DNA of 64,000 nucleotides from Pedobacter ginsenosidimutans (GTDB lineage Bacteria > Bacteroidota > Bacteroidia > Sphingobacteriales > Sphingobacteriaceae): positions 240,431-304,430 of the forward strand of contig NZ_LMZQ01000002.1 in NCBI RefSeq assembly GCF_001442625.1. The letters are read 5' to 3'. Below the pieces are notes generated by a model. It did not search any database and was not told the DNA's origin. It saw nothing but the letters and a program-made list of their open reading frames with translations. The number at the start of each line of letters is the position of its first letter. Position 1 is the stretch's first letter. The position numbers and the translations under genes were made by a program. This document shows positions 42,654 through 51,067 of this stretch, in pieces.

Positions 42654-43136
42654 TTACTTCTGCGCAACTTTCTTCCTTAGAAACTGATCAAGAAAAATTA
42701 ATCCGATCACCAGGTCTGCAAAAAGAAAGACATAAATAGCCGTAGGCGTAATGTATTTCTCTAAATTGAAATCGAAATTCACCTTCAAATCGAATTGAGG
42801 CATTTCGAGGTTAGCATTGTAAAACACATAACTTAATATGGCTAGTAGCGAGACCACGAAAAAGCCCCCAATGCTGTAAATGATCTTTTTGTCGACCTTT
42901 GTTTTCATCGCTACCGGGGCAGGAACTAAGGCAATACTTTCCATCACATTCCTGTTGAAAGACATAGAAGGTTCATCAAGATCCATCCCATCAAAAACTA
43001 AATTAAGCTTTAGCAGATCCTCGTACTGGGATTTAATCTCAGCATTCGATTCAATTTTTTCTTCGATGGCTTTTTTTGAAGAATCATCTAAATTCCCATC
43101 AATGTAATCCCAAAGCTGTTGTTCTATTGTGTTCAT
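42654..43136 (-). CDS. Probable membrane anti-sigma factor
   Basis: A 160-residue protein. The N-terminal half (1-85) is a helical cytoplasmic region starting MNTIEQQLWDYIDGNLDD, like the Asp/Glu-rich start of zinc-free anti-sigma factors. Two transmembrane segments lie near 87-106 and 131-150. Its ATG overlaps the stop of the sigma gene by four bases (ATGA). Control of that sigma factor is inferred from this coupling. Confidence 0.75.
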   Translation of the reverse strand: MNTIEQQLWDYIDGNLDDSSKKAIEEKIESNAEIKSQYEDLLKLNLVFDGMDLDEPSMSFNRNVMESIALVPAPVAMKTKVDKKIIYSIGGFFVVSLLAILSYVFYNANLEMPQFDLKVNFDFNLEKYITPTAIYVFLFADLVIGLIFLDQFLRKKVAQK

Positions 43137-43714
43137 AGTAACTCCTTTACTTCATCTTTTAACAAATATTGTAATTTTTCTTTAAGTCTTTGCCTGGCCC
43201 TATGCAGCTTTACTTTTATCGTATTGGCTTCCATGTGCAGCGCTTCGCCAATTTCTTCTAAACTCTGTTCGCCTTTGTAAAATAGGGTAATAATAGCCGC
43301 ATCGTCTGGTAAAAGCTGGGTAATGGCAATATTTAAAAAAGCATGGCTATCCTGCCGCTCATAGCCATTTGCGTTAAAGCTAGAGGTCTGGTTTTCGAGC
43401 TGTAAAATGGTGCTTTCATCATGTATCGACGTAGTATCTAAACGGTTTTTCCTTAAAAAAGTCATCGCCGTAGTATAGGTTATCGTGTACAGCCAGGTGC
43501 TAAATTTAGCTGTTTGTTTAAAGGTGCCCAACGCTTTATATGCTTTTACAAAGCAATCCTGTGCAATTTCTTCGGCATCTTCCCTGTTTTTCGAAAACCT
43601 TAAAGCAAGCGTAAATACAAATCGCTGATGGCGCTTTACCAACAAAGCATACCGATCGGTTTCGCCGTTCAATACCTTTTGGATCAGCTCTAAATCTGTA
43701 GGTTTTTGCTCCAT
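43133..43714 (-). CDS. ECF-type RNA polymerase sigma factor
   Basis: A 193-residue sigma-70 family protein. Region 2 covers about 20-90 (RHQRFVFTLALRFSKN, EDAEEIAQDCFVKAY, FSTWLYTITYTTAM) and region 4 about 125-180 (LPDDAAIITLFYKGEQSLEEIGEALHM, TIKVKLHRARQRL). It is co-translated with the membrane partner above. The target regulon is unknown. A copy of the 260-base repeat begins 106 bases upstream. Confidence 0.93.
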   Translation of the reverse strand: MEQKPTDLELIQKVLNGETDRYALLVKRHQRFVFTLALRFSKNREDAEEIAQDCFVKAYKALGTFKQTAKFSTWLYTITYTTAMTFLRKNRLDTTSIHDESTILQLENQTSSFNANGYERQDSHAFLNIAITQLLPDDAAIITLFYKGEQSLEEIGEALHMEANTIKVKLHRARQRLKEKLQYLLKDEVKELL

Positions 43715-43819
43715 GTTTAGCTTAAGACTACATTAAAGATAAGTAGGTTACACGTGAAATATAATTAAGGATACTTATTATTTATCCGTTGCCAGGTGAA
43801 TAATGTAAATAGGTTAGTT

Positions 43820-44080
43820 TTTTTGGAAATGAAAGGGCAGTTTTTATCGGAGATTGCAGCCCTGCTGTCCACTGTAGTCCCGACGTGAAGTCGGGAGCTG
43901 CCGCTGCCATCAGGTTTACGAACAACATGGGTGCACCCTGCAACCTTAAAAATGAAATACTGTTTTAGCCATTTAGCCCCGGGTGAAGCGGTACCCTGCA
44001 GGCTAAGGAACAAAGCCAAAGCGTACAAGCTTAACACGGGAACCAATTCGGTTAACTGAAGAGGCACTGCGCTCCAAAAA
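43820..44080 (-). repeat. TTTTTGGA-ended element, copy A
   Basis: Begins TTTTTGGAAATGAAAG and ends GCGCTCCAAAAA on the plus strand. Its reverse complement matches the copies at 63.4 and 63.7 kb in the boxes GCTTGTACGCTTTGG and CCTGCAGGGTACCGCTTC. Both ends read TTTTTGGA inward, an eight-base terminal inverted repeat. A minus-strand open frame through it (43765-44178) also crosses the second copy and is not a gene. Confidence 0.85.
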
Positions 44081-44113
44081 GAAAACGATAAGCAGAAACA
44101 TTCATTTTTTAGG

Positions 44114-44371
44114 TTTTTGGAAACGAAAGTGCGGTTTTCATTGGAGATTGCAGTCCTGCTGTTCGCTGTAGCCCTCATGCTTCGGGGCTGCCGCTGCCAT
44201 CAGGTTTACGGAACAACATGGGTGCACCCTGCAACCCTAAAAATGAAATGCTGTTTTAGCCATTTAGACCCGGGTGAAGCGGTATCCTGCAGGTTTAGAA
44301 ACTAAGCCGAAGCGTACAAGCGCAACACGGGAACCAACTTGATTACCTGTACAGACATTGCGCTCCAAAAA
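44114..44371 (-). repeat. TTTTTGGA-ended element, copy B
   Basis: Tandem to copy A with a 294-base period. It shares GCTGCCGCTGCCATCAGGTT, ACATGGGTGCACCCTGCAAC and GGGAACCAA with copy A. The space between copies is a 33-base A/T-rich stretch. With copy A it accounts for the 43715-44432 gap. Confidence 0.85.
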
Positions 44372-44432
44372 AGGAATCAACCATTTTTTTGCTCACCAGC
44401 TAATGAATATAATTAAACTTCGCAAGCGCTCG

Positions 44433-44753
44433 CTAATGTGAAGCAAAGAATTTCAATCCTGCAATTGATCCTATAAGCGTACAGATAAAAAATATCCGCC
44501 AAAAGGTTGCTGGTTCATTGAAATAAAAAATGCCGATAATTACCGTTCCTACGGCACCGATACCCGTCCAAACAGCATAGGCAGTTCCCATGGGTAAAGT
44601 TTGGGTTGCTTTATTTAGCAATAAGAAACTCAAAATAATACAAACAAAAAAAGCTGTACTCCATTTTATATTCGAAAAATTGTTCGATAATTTAAGGCAG
44701 GTGGTAAAGCCAACTTCAAAAAGGCCAGCAATAATTAAGATAATCCAGTTCAT
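44433..44753 (-). CDS. gdx: Small multidrug resistance exporter, SugE/Gdx-like
   Basis: A 106-residue protein with four transmembrane helices. Glu13 in LFEVGF is the SMR proton/substrate residue, and PMGTAYAVWTGIGAVGT is the SugE/Gdx signature. Family knowledge: Gdx members export guanidinium. No guanidine riboswitch was recognised in the 69 bases upstream; a Crp/Fnr-type gene lies there instead. The symbol reflects subfamily resemblance only. Confidence 0.88.
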   Translation of the reverse strand: MNWIILIIAGLFEVGFTTCLKLSNNFSNIKWSTAFFVCIILSFLLLNKATQTLPMGTAYAVWTGIGAVGTVIIGIFYFNEPATFWRIFFICTLIGSIAGLKFFASH

Positions 44754-44790
44754 GATAAATGTGTTTCTGCAAATTTAAGGCACATTTATC
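44754..44790 (-). promoter_or_regulatory. Inverted repeat flanking a -7 box upstream of the SMR exporter
   Basis: Perfect 10-base arms GATAAATGTG (44754-44763) and CACATTTATC (44781-44790) enclose TAAATTTG (44777-44770 on the minus strand), a -7 type box. No well spaced TTG was found, so the promoter is tentative. The palindrome could bind the Crp/Fnr-type protein encoded next door. Confidence 0.45.
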
Positions 44791-44822
44791 GGACAGCATT
44801 TTACAAATGTTAAAAAATGATT

Positions 44823-45389
44823 TTATTTATGAGCTGCTCTTATTCTGCTCAGGGTAACCTGTGTTACACCCAGGTATGAGGCAATATGTTTTAAGGCTAC
44901 TCTTTTAATCAGTTCGGGAGATTGATCTAAAAAATCCTGATAACGTTCTGCCGCCCCTTTAAAAGCCCGGTCTATTAATCTTCTTTCAGTAGCAATTAAC
45001 TCGTGTTCGGCAATTTTTCTGCCCCAGTTGGCAATTTCTAAATGTTGTTCGTAAAGCAAAAAAAGATCGGTTAGCCTGATTTGAATTAAACTGCAGTTTT
45101 CCAATAGCTCAATGTTTTCGTACCCGGGGCTGTTATTAATATAGCTGTTAAAAGAAAAAAGAACTGCACCACTTTGTCCAAACCAAAAGGTTATCTGCTG
45201 GCTTTCGCCATCAGAATAGGCTCTGGCAATACCACTTTCGAGGATATAGAAATAAGGCTCTGTTTTATCTGCATAGATTAAAATCGTTCCTTTCTGATGT
45301 TCTACCCGCTTAGAAACAGCCGCTAACCTTTCTAAAGCTTCATTGCTGAGCGACTTAAAGATTTCTATATTTTTTAACTGACCGTACAA
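44823..45389 (-). CDS. Crp/Fnr-family transcriptional regulator
   Basis: A 188-residue protein with a cyclic-nucleotide-binding-like domain (about 5-115, QKGTILIYADKTEPYFYILESG) and a short C-terminal winged helix (KHIASYLGVTQVTLSRIRAAH). No Fe-S cysteine cluster is seen, so it is not an Fnr oxygen sensor. It precedes the SMR exporter by 69 bases in the same orientation, and the inverted repeat in that gap is a natural target. Confidence 0.9.
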   Translation of the reverse strand: MYGQLKNIEIFKSLSNEALERLAAVSKRVEHQKGTILIYADKTEPYFYILESGIARAYSDGESQQITFWFGQSGAVLFSFNSYINNSPGYENIELLENCSLIQIRLTDLFLLYEQHLEIANWGRKIAEHELIATERRLIDRAFKGAAERYQDFLDQSPELIKRVALKHIASYLGVTQVTLSRIRAAHK

Positions 45390-45528
45390 GGGAATTTTGA
45401 ATGTTTGATAAAGCTATCGATTTTTTTTTCAGCAAGGGTGTAACCTGATTAAAAAGTGTGTAGTCATAATACACAGAACACGGTTCAATTTAAACAATAG
45501 AATATTTACAAATTAAAAAATTATAATC

Positions 45529-45891
45529 ATGGAAGGTATATTAGTCCCAATCTCGCTTTTTTTAGGTGCATTCGCAATGGTATTCGGAATCCGCTACCTA
45601 TCAAATAAAGAGAAAATGGCAATGATCGAGAGGGGAATCGATCCAGGTGTGCATAAGGCTACACCAAAACCGTTTTTAAGTTTAAAGTTCGGTTTACTTT
45701 TGGTTGGCCTGGGAATAGGTTTATTAGTAGCGCTCTTCACCGTTAGAGGGGTATTCGGCAGCGACATGACGCGTAGTGAACAAGGACAATCGGTAGCCAT
45801 TTACTTTGGTTTCATCGGAATTTTCGGCGGACTGGGTTTAATCGTTTCTTACCTGGTAGAGAAGAAATGGCTTGATAATAACAAGTTTTAA
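45529..45891 (+). CDS. DUF6249 membrane protein
   Basis: A 120-residue protein with three hydrophobic segments (about 5-21, 51-70 and 87-107) and the charged loop SNKEKMAMIERGIDPG that marks DUF6249. In other Bacteroidota such proteins neighbour ECF sigma systems. Function unknown. Confidence 0.8.
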   Translation: MEGILVPISLFLGAFAMVFGIRYLSNKEKMAMIERGIDPGVHKATPKPFLSLKFGLLLVGLGIGLLVALFTVRGVFGSDMTRSEQGQSVAIYFGFIGIFGGLGLIVSYLVEKKWLDNNKF

Positions 45892-45910
45892 TTATTAAAT
45901 AAGTCCTGCC

Positions 45911-45930
45911 GTCAGATGCTTTCATCTGAT
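45911..45930. repeat. Short stem-loop of the GTCAGRTG family, copy 2
   Basis: GTCAGATG-CTTT-CATCTGAT: eight-base arms, one G-T pair, four-base loop. Part of the 45892-46112 gap, which is made mostly of these stem-loops. Confidence 0.75.
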
Positions 45931-46015
45931 GCGGATCGGAGAGGAGTCAGGTTTTAGAACAAGAGGTGTTCAAAACTTGATTTCTCTTATTTTTTTTGCG
46001 CTGTGGGATATTGTG

Positions 46016-46039
46016 TTGTCAGATATTTCTATCTGACAA
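46016..46039. repeat. Short stem-loop of the GTCAGRTG family, copy 3
   Basis: TTGTCAGATA-TTTC-TATCTGACAA with perfect ten-base arms. Confidence 0.8.
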
Positions 46040-46061
46040 AAAAGACCAAGCATTAATATAA

Positions 46062-46085
46062 CTGTCAGATGGTAACATCTGGCAG
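46062..46085. repeat. Short stem-loop of the GTCAGRTG family, copy 4
   Basis: CTGTCAGATG-GTAA-CATCTGGCAG with ten-base arms and one mismatch. Its GTAA loop is the same as in the copy at 31460. Confidence 0.8.
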
Positions 46086-46112
46086 CACATGACTGCAAGG
46101 AATGACTTCTCT

Positions 46113-46535
46113 TTATTGCGGTTTGTTAATAATCGCTACGGTTAAACGGCTAATGCAGTTCATTTTTCCACGTTCATCGTAAATTTTGATTTCCCAGACC
46201 TGGGTTTTGGCCCCAATATGTAAAGGTTTGCAAATGCCTTTTACTAAACCACTTTTTACTGGCCTTAAATGGTTGGCGTTTACTTCTAAACCAACAGCAA
46301 CATACTTTTCAGGATCTATACACATATAAGAAGCAATACTGCCCAAGGTTTCTGCCAAAACCACCGAGGCGCCACCGTGCAAAATCCCTGCAGGTTGATG
46401 TGTACGTTCATCAACAGGCATGGTTCCGACAATAAAATCTTCGCCAATTTCGGTAAAGCGGATATCAAGCAGCGCACCTAAATGATTTTTAGGACGGTTG
46501 TTCAGCTCATCAACCGTAAAGTTTTTAAACCACAT
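46113..46535 (-). CDS. Hotdog-fold thioesterase (PaaI/MenI-like)
   Basis: A 140-residue single hotdog domain. The motif HQPAGILHGGASVVLAETLG gives the usual HGG turn and catalytic Glu. VGLEVNANHLRPVKSG is the following strand pair. It probably hydrolyses an acyl-CoA; 1,4-dihydroxy-2-naphthoyl-CoA is possible but unproven. It overlaps the DinB gene by 11 bases. Confidence 0.9.
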   Translation of the reverse strand: MWFKNFTVDELNNRPKNHLGALLDIRFTEIGEDFIVGTMPVDERTHQPAGILHGGASVVLAETLGSIASYMCIDPEKYVAVGLEVNANHLRPVKSGLVKGICKPLHIGAKTQVWEIKIYDERGKMNCISRLTVAIINKPQ

Positions 46536-47034
46536 GGTAACGGTCTTTTAAAATGTAAACATGATGGATGATATGGCCACCCACAATAAATAAAATAGAT
46601 TTTACATTAATTTCCCTGCCCGAAGCAATTCCTTTTCTGTTTAGTTCTTCTTCATTTAAAGATTTAAAAAGGTATAAATTGGCTTTACGCAATGCAATAA
46701 ACTCTTCAATCAGATCTTCCAGATTGCGCTCGGCAAAGCGGGCATTGGTTACATAGTCATCTTCCTCGAAACCTGGTAAAGGCTGCTGTTCTTTTCGGGC
46801 AAAACAGGTAATTCGAAAAGCAAAAACACGTTCAGCATCTATAACATGGCCTAACATTTCTTTCAGTGTCCATTTACCTTCGGCATAGGCATAATCAGCT
46901 TTATCGGCGTTTGCCCTAAACAGGGCCGGAAGGCTTTGAATCTGATCGTTTAAAATTTCGAAAATATCTCGATCTACTTTACTGATATAGGTTTCGCCCC
47001 ATGTTGGATATTCGTTAGGCCGTGGTCGGTTCAT
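46525..47034 (-). CDS. DinB-family protein
   Basis: A 169-residue four-helix DinB/YfiT-superfamily protein. The three metal-site histidines are visible as GHVIDAERVF, and GGHIIHHVYIL near the C-terminus. Family knowledge: such proteins bind divalent metal and some transfer low-molecular-weight thiols. The start overlaps the end of the histidine kinase gene by 20 bases, which suggests one transcript. Confidence 0.88.
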   Translation of the reverse strand: MNRPRPNEYPTWGETYISKVDRDIFEILNDQIQSLPALFRANADKADYAYAEGKWTLKEMLGHVIDAERVFAFRITCFARKEQQPLPGFEEDDYVTNARFAERNLEDLIEEFIALRKANLYLFKSLNEEELNRKGIASGREINVKSILFIVGGHIIHHVYILKDRYHVV

Positions 47035-48223
47035 ATCTTAAACTGCTTTTTAATATTATTCTAAAAGTTGTGCCTTTACCCAGTTCAGAGTCTTTTACAA
47101 AAATTTCTCCACTGTGGTAATTTTCTACAATACGTTTGGTAAGCGATAAACCCAAACCCCAACCGCGCTTACGTGTAGTATAGCCAGGTTGGAAAACCGC
47201 ATCGAACTTAGATCTTGGAATACCCTTTCCGGTATCGCTCACATCAATAAAAACCTGCTCTTTAGCTAAATTTTCTATAATGTTAATGGAGATCGACCCT
47301 TCGTTTTCGATAGCGTTTGCTGCATTTTTTAAAAGGTTTTCAATCACCCAATCAAATAATGGAACGTTTAACATTGCCCTTACCTGCTCATCGCCGGTAA
47401 TGCTGAATTTAACCTTGTCTGAGGTACGTACTTTAAAATAGCGTATAAAATCGCTGATTACAATGTAAACTGTATGATCTTCGAGTATGGGTTTTGAACC
47501 TATTTTCGAGAAACGGTCGGTAATAATTTCCAGACGCTTAATATCGTTTTCCATTTCCGCAATCAGTGGATCATCTTCTGCATCAAATTTAGATTTCATG
47601 AGCTCTGTCCAGGCCATGAGTGATGATATTGGCGTACCCAGCTGGTGAGCCGTTTCTTTGGCCAAACCTACCCAAACATGATCTTGTTCATCTCTTCGGG
47701 CCGAACTGAATGCTGCATAAGCTGTTAAAAGGAACAGAAAGATAACACCCATTTGGATGTATGGGAAATACCTCAACTGTGTTAAAATAAAAGAGTCGCG
47801 ATAGTAAGCCTTAAATTTTTTGCCCAAAAAATTCATTTCATCAGGTGGATGCTGTGCTTTCATCTGCCTCAGCTGCCTAACAAAATACAAACTATCGTAG
47901 GTGAGTTTAGCGTCTGCAACGGGATAATTGGTTTTAGTGCTGTCTAAACCAAAAAAAGAAGTAATCGCTCCTGCAGAATCGATCATGATTACAGGTGTTT
48001 TGGTGTTTGCACGTACCGTTTCTACAATTACCCGATAATCGTCATTATCGTAAAGAAACATGGCCCGTTCCTGAATTTTCACCCAAAGATGAAACTGGTC
48101 TGCCTCTTCGCGTTCCATTTTTTTTACAAAAGAATCGGTGTAAAATACTGAGGCAATGCCAATTAAGATGGCAAAAATTAGAAGGAAAAACTTCCAGCGG
48201 CGTTTCTTTTGATAAGGATTCAT
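47015..48223 (-). CDS. Membrane sensor histidine kinase
   Basis: A 402-residue kinase. Transmembrane helices lie near 11-30 and 155-175, with a periplasmic sensor between them. The H-box is ETAHQLGTPISS with His193; the ATPase domain spans about 275-395 (NLLKNAANAIENEG, DTGKGIPRSKFD, GWGLGLSLTKRIV). No HAMP domain is clear. No partner response regulator is adjacent. Confidence 0.93.
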   Translation of the reverse strand: MNPYQKKRRWKFFLLIFAILIGIASVFYTDSFVKKMEREEADQFHLWVKIQERAMFLYDNDDYRVIVETVRANTKTPVIMIDSAGAITSFFGLDSTKTNYPVADAKLTYDSLYFVRQLRQMKAQHPPDEMNFLGKKFKAYYRDSFILTQLRYFPYIQMGVIFLFLLTAYAAFSSARRDEQDHVWVGLAKETAHQLGTPISSLMAWTELMKSKFDAEDDPLIAEMENDIKRLEIITDRFSKIGSKPILEDHTVYIVISDFIRYFKVRTSDKVKFSITGDEQVRAMLNVPLFDWVIENLLKNAANAIENEGSISINIIENLAKEQVFIDVSDTGKGIPRSKFDAVFQPGYTTRKRGWGLGLSLTKRIVENYHSGEIFVKDSELGKGTTFRIILKSSLRYEPTTA

Positions 48224-48360
48224 GCTTTAGCTAGCCAAATTACAATAACAAAACGGAAAAAACATAAAACCATTATGCTTTTTCAAAAACCTTAAAGCAA
48301 TCATTTCGAATGCTTAGTAGCTTCATCACAGATGAAACACTATAAAATGGATGAAAAACA

Positions 48361-48368
48361 TATCTTTG
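48361..48368 (+). promoter_or_regulatory. Possible -7 box of gltX
   Basis: TATCTTTG matches TAnnTTTG, 78 bases before the start codon. No TTG at ideal spacing. The following leader contains GAGCGGT...ACCGCTC arms that could form a stem. Confidence 0.4.
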
Positions 48369-48446
48369 CAACGTCTTGCGTTTTTGCGCAGAGCGGTAAG
48401 CGCTAGAGCGCCCAACGCCTAACGCCAACCGCTCAACAAACCAATT

Positions 48447-49955
48447 ATGGATAAGAAAGTTAGAGTAAGATTTGCCCCAAGCCCAACCGGAGGTTTGCAT
48501 TTAGGTGGTGTACGCACTGCCTTGTTCAATTATTTATTTGCTAAAAAAAATAACGGAACTTTTGTACTTCGTGTAGAAGATACTGATCAAAACCGCTTTG
48601 TAGAAGGCGCCGAACAATATATTGTAAACTGTTTAGATTGGTGCGGCATTACACCAGATGAGAGTCCGGGCAATCCCGGCGCTTATGGTCCGTACCGCCA
48701 AAGCGAAAGAAAGCCGAGTTACCGGAAATTTGCCGAACAGCTGATTAGCGATGGTTATGCTTATTATGCTTTCGATACCCCAGAAGATTTAGATGCCAAA
48801 CGTAAAGAAATTCCAAATTTCCAATACGGGCAGGCTACACGTATGCAGATGCGCAATTCCTTAACCCTTACCATTAGCGAGGTTGAAGAGTTACTGGCGG
48901 CCAAAACACCACATGTTATCCGCATTAAAGTACCAGCCGATGAAATTGTACATTTTAATGATTTAATCCGTGGTGATGTAAGCTTCGAAACCTCGTTGGT
49001 TGATGATAAAGTATTATTAAAAGCCGACGGAATGCCAACCTACCATTTAGCCGTTGTGGTTGATGATAAAGCAATGGAAATTAGTCATGCTTTTAGGGGA
49101 GAAGAATGGTTGCCATCGGCTCCGGTTCATATTTTACTCTGGAAATATTTAGGATGGGAGGCTGAGATGCCTGCATGGGCACATTTACCTTTAATTTTAA
49201 AACCAGATGGACACGGAAAATTAAGTAAACGCGATGGTGACCGATTAGGTTTCCCGGTTTATGCAATGAACTGGACCGATCCTAAAACCGGCGACATTAC
49301 CAAAGGATTTAAAGAAATGGGTTTTATGCCCGAAGCTTTTATCAATATGCTGGCACTTTTAGGCTGGAATGATGGTACCGACCAGGAGTTATTCTCGTTA
49401 AATGAGCTGGAAGAAAAATTCTCAATAGAAAGGATTAGTAAAGCAGGGGCTAAATTCGATTTCGAAAAAGCCAAATGGTATAACCATGAGTGGATTAAAC
49501 AGTCTTCAGCTGGTAGTTTACATTTGACATTTAAAGCCGAGCTCGAAAAAGCAGGTATTGAAGTAAAAGACGAAGCTTTTTTAAACACCATAATCGATTT
49601 AATTAAAGACCGCTGTACTTTATTGCCCGATTTTGTGGCACAAAGCAGTTACTTTTTTGCTTCGCCGGCAGAATATGATGTAAACTCGGTAAAGCCAAAA
49701 TGGACAGCTGAAAAGGCTGATTTTTTTAATGCTTTTGCTGATCGTTTAACATTAACCGATGCGGGCACTGCCGAAGCCGCTTTTAAAGCCCTGGCAGAAG
49801 AAAAAGGCTTTAAACCAGGCGAATTGATGTTGCCTTTCCGCATTATGCTGGTAGGCGGTAAATTTGGGCCTGGTGTTTTTGATATTGCTGTGTTGTTGGG
49901 CACAACAGAAACTAAAACAAGGATAGCAAAAGCAATTGCTGTTTTTAATAGTTAG
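48447..49955 (+). CDS. gltX: Glutamate--tRNA ligase
   Basis: A 502-residue class I synthetase charging tRNA-Glu. The HIGH-type motif is HLGG (18-21) in SPTGGLHLGGVRTALF and the KMSKS-type loop is KLSKR (258-262). Both catalytic motifs and the anticodon-binding C-terminal half are present. It is followed by an intrinsic terminator at 49989. Confidence 0.97.
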   Translation: MDKKVRVRFAPSPTGGLHLGGVRTALFNYLFAKKNNGTFVLRVEDTDQNRFVEGAEQYIVNCLDWCGITPDESPGNPGAYGPYRQSERKPSYRKFAEQLISDGYAYYAFDTPEDLDAKRKEIPNFQYGQATRMQMRNSLTLTISEVEELLAAKTPHVIRIKVPADEIVHFNDLIRGDVSFETSLVDDKVLLKADGMPTYHLAVVVDDKAMEISHAFRGEEWLPSAPVHILLWKYLGWEAEMPAWAHLPLILKPDGHGKLSKRDGDRLGFPVYAMNWTDPKTGDITKGFKEMGFMPEAFINMLALLGWNDGTDQELFSLNELEEKFSIERISKAGAKFDFEKAKWYNHEWIKQSSAGSLHLTFKAELEKAGIEVKDEAFLNTIIDLIKDRCTLLPDFVAQSSYFFASPAEYDVNSVKPKWTAEKADFFNAFADRLTLTDAGTAEAAFKALAEEKGFKPGELMLPFRIMLVGGKFGPGVFDIAVLLGTTETKTRIAKAIAVFNS

Positions 49956-49988
49956 CATTTGTTCTGTGAATGCAAGAAGATCATATGG

Positions 49989-50021
49989 AGAAGCCGGGTT
50001 TAAAACCTGGCTTCTTTTTTT
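49989..50021 (+). terminator. Intrinsic terminator of gltX
   Basis: AGAAGCCGGG (49989-49998) and CCTGGCTTCT (50006-50015), one G-U pair, then a T-run to 50021. Confidence 0.9.
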
Positions 50022-50119
50022 GCAATAATCCAAAAGAATAAATCAATAAAAATAATTTATACTTTAGTATAACAATTGTCCCATAATTAAGGTTATTCAT
50101 TAAACTAAAGAAATAAATT

Positions 50120-50962
50120 ATGCAATGGTTTGGTAAAGGCAGTAATAATGTAGAAGACGGAAGAAGTGGTGGCGGTGGGAAAACCATCCTCGGGGGCGGT
50201 GTAGGTATAATAATCGTGGTGCTCGGCCTAATTTTTGGAAAAGATTTAACTGGCCTAGTTAGTCAACTTCCGGCTACTACAGGCACGGAAGAAGTTAAGC
50301 AGGGCGTTCCGGCTAACGATCCACAGGCACAGTTTGTAGCGGGTGTATTAGAATCAACCGAGCAGGTATGGGATAAGGAATTTCAGGCGATGGGCAAACA
50401 GTATGAGTATCCTAAGCTCAGACTATTTAGGGATGCTGTGCAAACTGCCTGTGGCAATGCAGGAGCCAATGTAGGTCCGTTTTACTGCCCTGGCGACCAT
50501 AAAGTTTATATCGATTTATCATTTTACGACGATTTAAAAAACCGTTTCGGTGCTGCCGGAGATTTTGCACAGGCTTATGTAATTGCACATGAGGTAGGCC
50601 ATCATGTTCAAAATTTACTGGGAATTTCGGAAAAACTAGATCGGGCACGTGGCCAGGTGAGCGAAAAAGAATATAACCGCTTATCGGTGAAATTAGAGCT
50701 ACAAGCCGATTTTTTTGCTGGACTTTGGGCGCACAATGCTCAAAACCTTAAAGATTTTAAATTGGATGAAGGAGATATAGAAGAAGCATTAACTGCTGCC
50801 AATGCCATAGGTGATGATAAATTGCAAAAACAGGCGACAGGCGATGTTCAGCCAGATTCTTTTACCCATGGCACCTCCGCACAACGGATGTATTGGTTTA
50901 AAAAAGGCTTCGAAACAGGAGATATTAGACAGGGCGATACTTTTAATTCAAACAATTTATAA
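50120..50962 (+). CDS. Neutral zinc metallopeptidase, YpfJ family
   Basis: A 280-residue membrane-anchored peptidase. The glycine-rich start is followed by one transmembrane helix (about 27-44) and a zinc domain with HEVGH (His157, Glu158, His161) and LELQADFFAGLWAH supplying the third ligand region. GPFYCPGDHKVYIDLSF is the family strand. Substrate unknown. A TACTTTAG box near 50073 may be promoter related. Confidence 0.92.
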   Translation: MQWFGKGSNNVEDGRSGGGGKTILGGGVGIIIVVLGLIFGKDLTGLVSQLPATTGTEEVKQGVPANDPQAQFVAGVLESTEQVWDKEFQAMGKQYEYPKLRLFRDAVQTACGNAGANVGPFYCPGDHKVYIDLSFYDDLKNRFGAAGDFAQAYVIAHEVGHHVQNLLGISEKLDRARGQVSEKEYNRLSVKLELQADFFAGLWAHNAQNLKDFKLDEGDIEEALTAANAIGDDKLQKQATGDVQPDSFTHGTSAQRMYWFKKGFETGDIRQGDTFNSNNL

Positions 50963-51067
50963 AAAATAAAAACTTTTTTAAAAGTGCATTGTTTGTTTAC
51001 AGTTAATGAGGTTTTTATCTCAAAACCAAACATAATTATCCCGGCTTCTTATTTGTTTTAATAAAAG

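Noticed and set aside
43765..44178. Minus-strand 137-codon open frame
   Set aside because: It runs through both copies of the TTTTTGGA-ended repeat, has no domain, and shares its translated LYALA...LQGTASP words with the repeat copies at 63.5 kb on the opposite strand. Repeat-derived, not a gene.
44754..44822. Guanidine riboswitch upstream of the Gdx-like exporter
   Set aside because: I looked for the paired ACGG/ACGR hairpin loops of the mini-ykkC type and did not find them; the gap is short and contains a simple palindrome instead.
45911..46085. CRISPR-like array from repeated hairpins
   Set aside because: Spacing is irregular (about 105 and 46 bases), the repeats are self-palindromic and vary, and no cas genes are present.
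48273..48500. Minus-strand 75-codon open frame over the gltX start
   Set aside because: Antisense to the gltX leader and N-terminus, no family resemblance.
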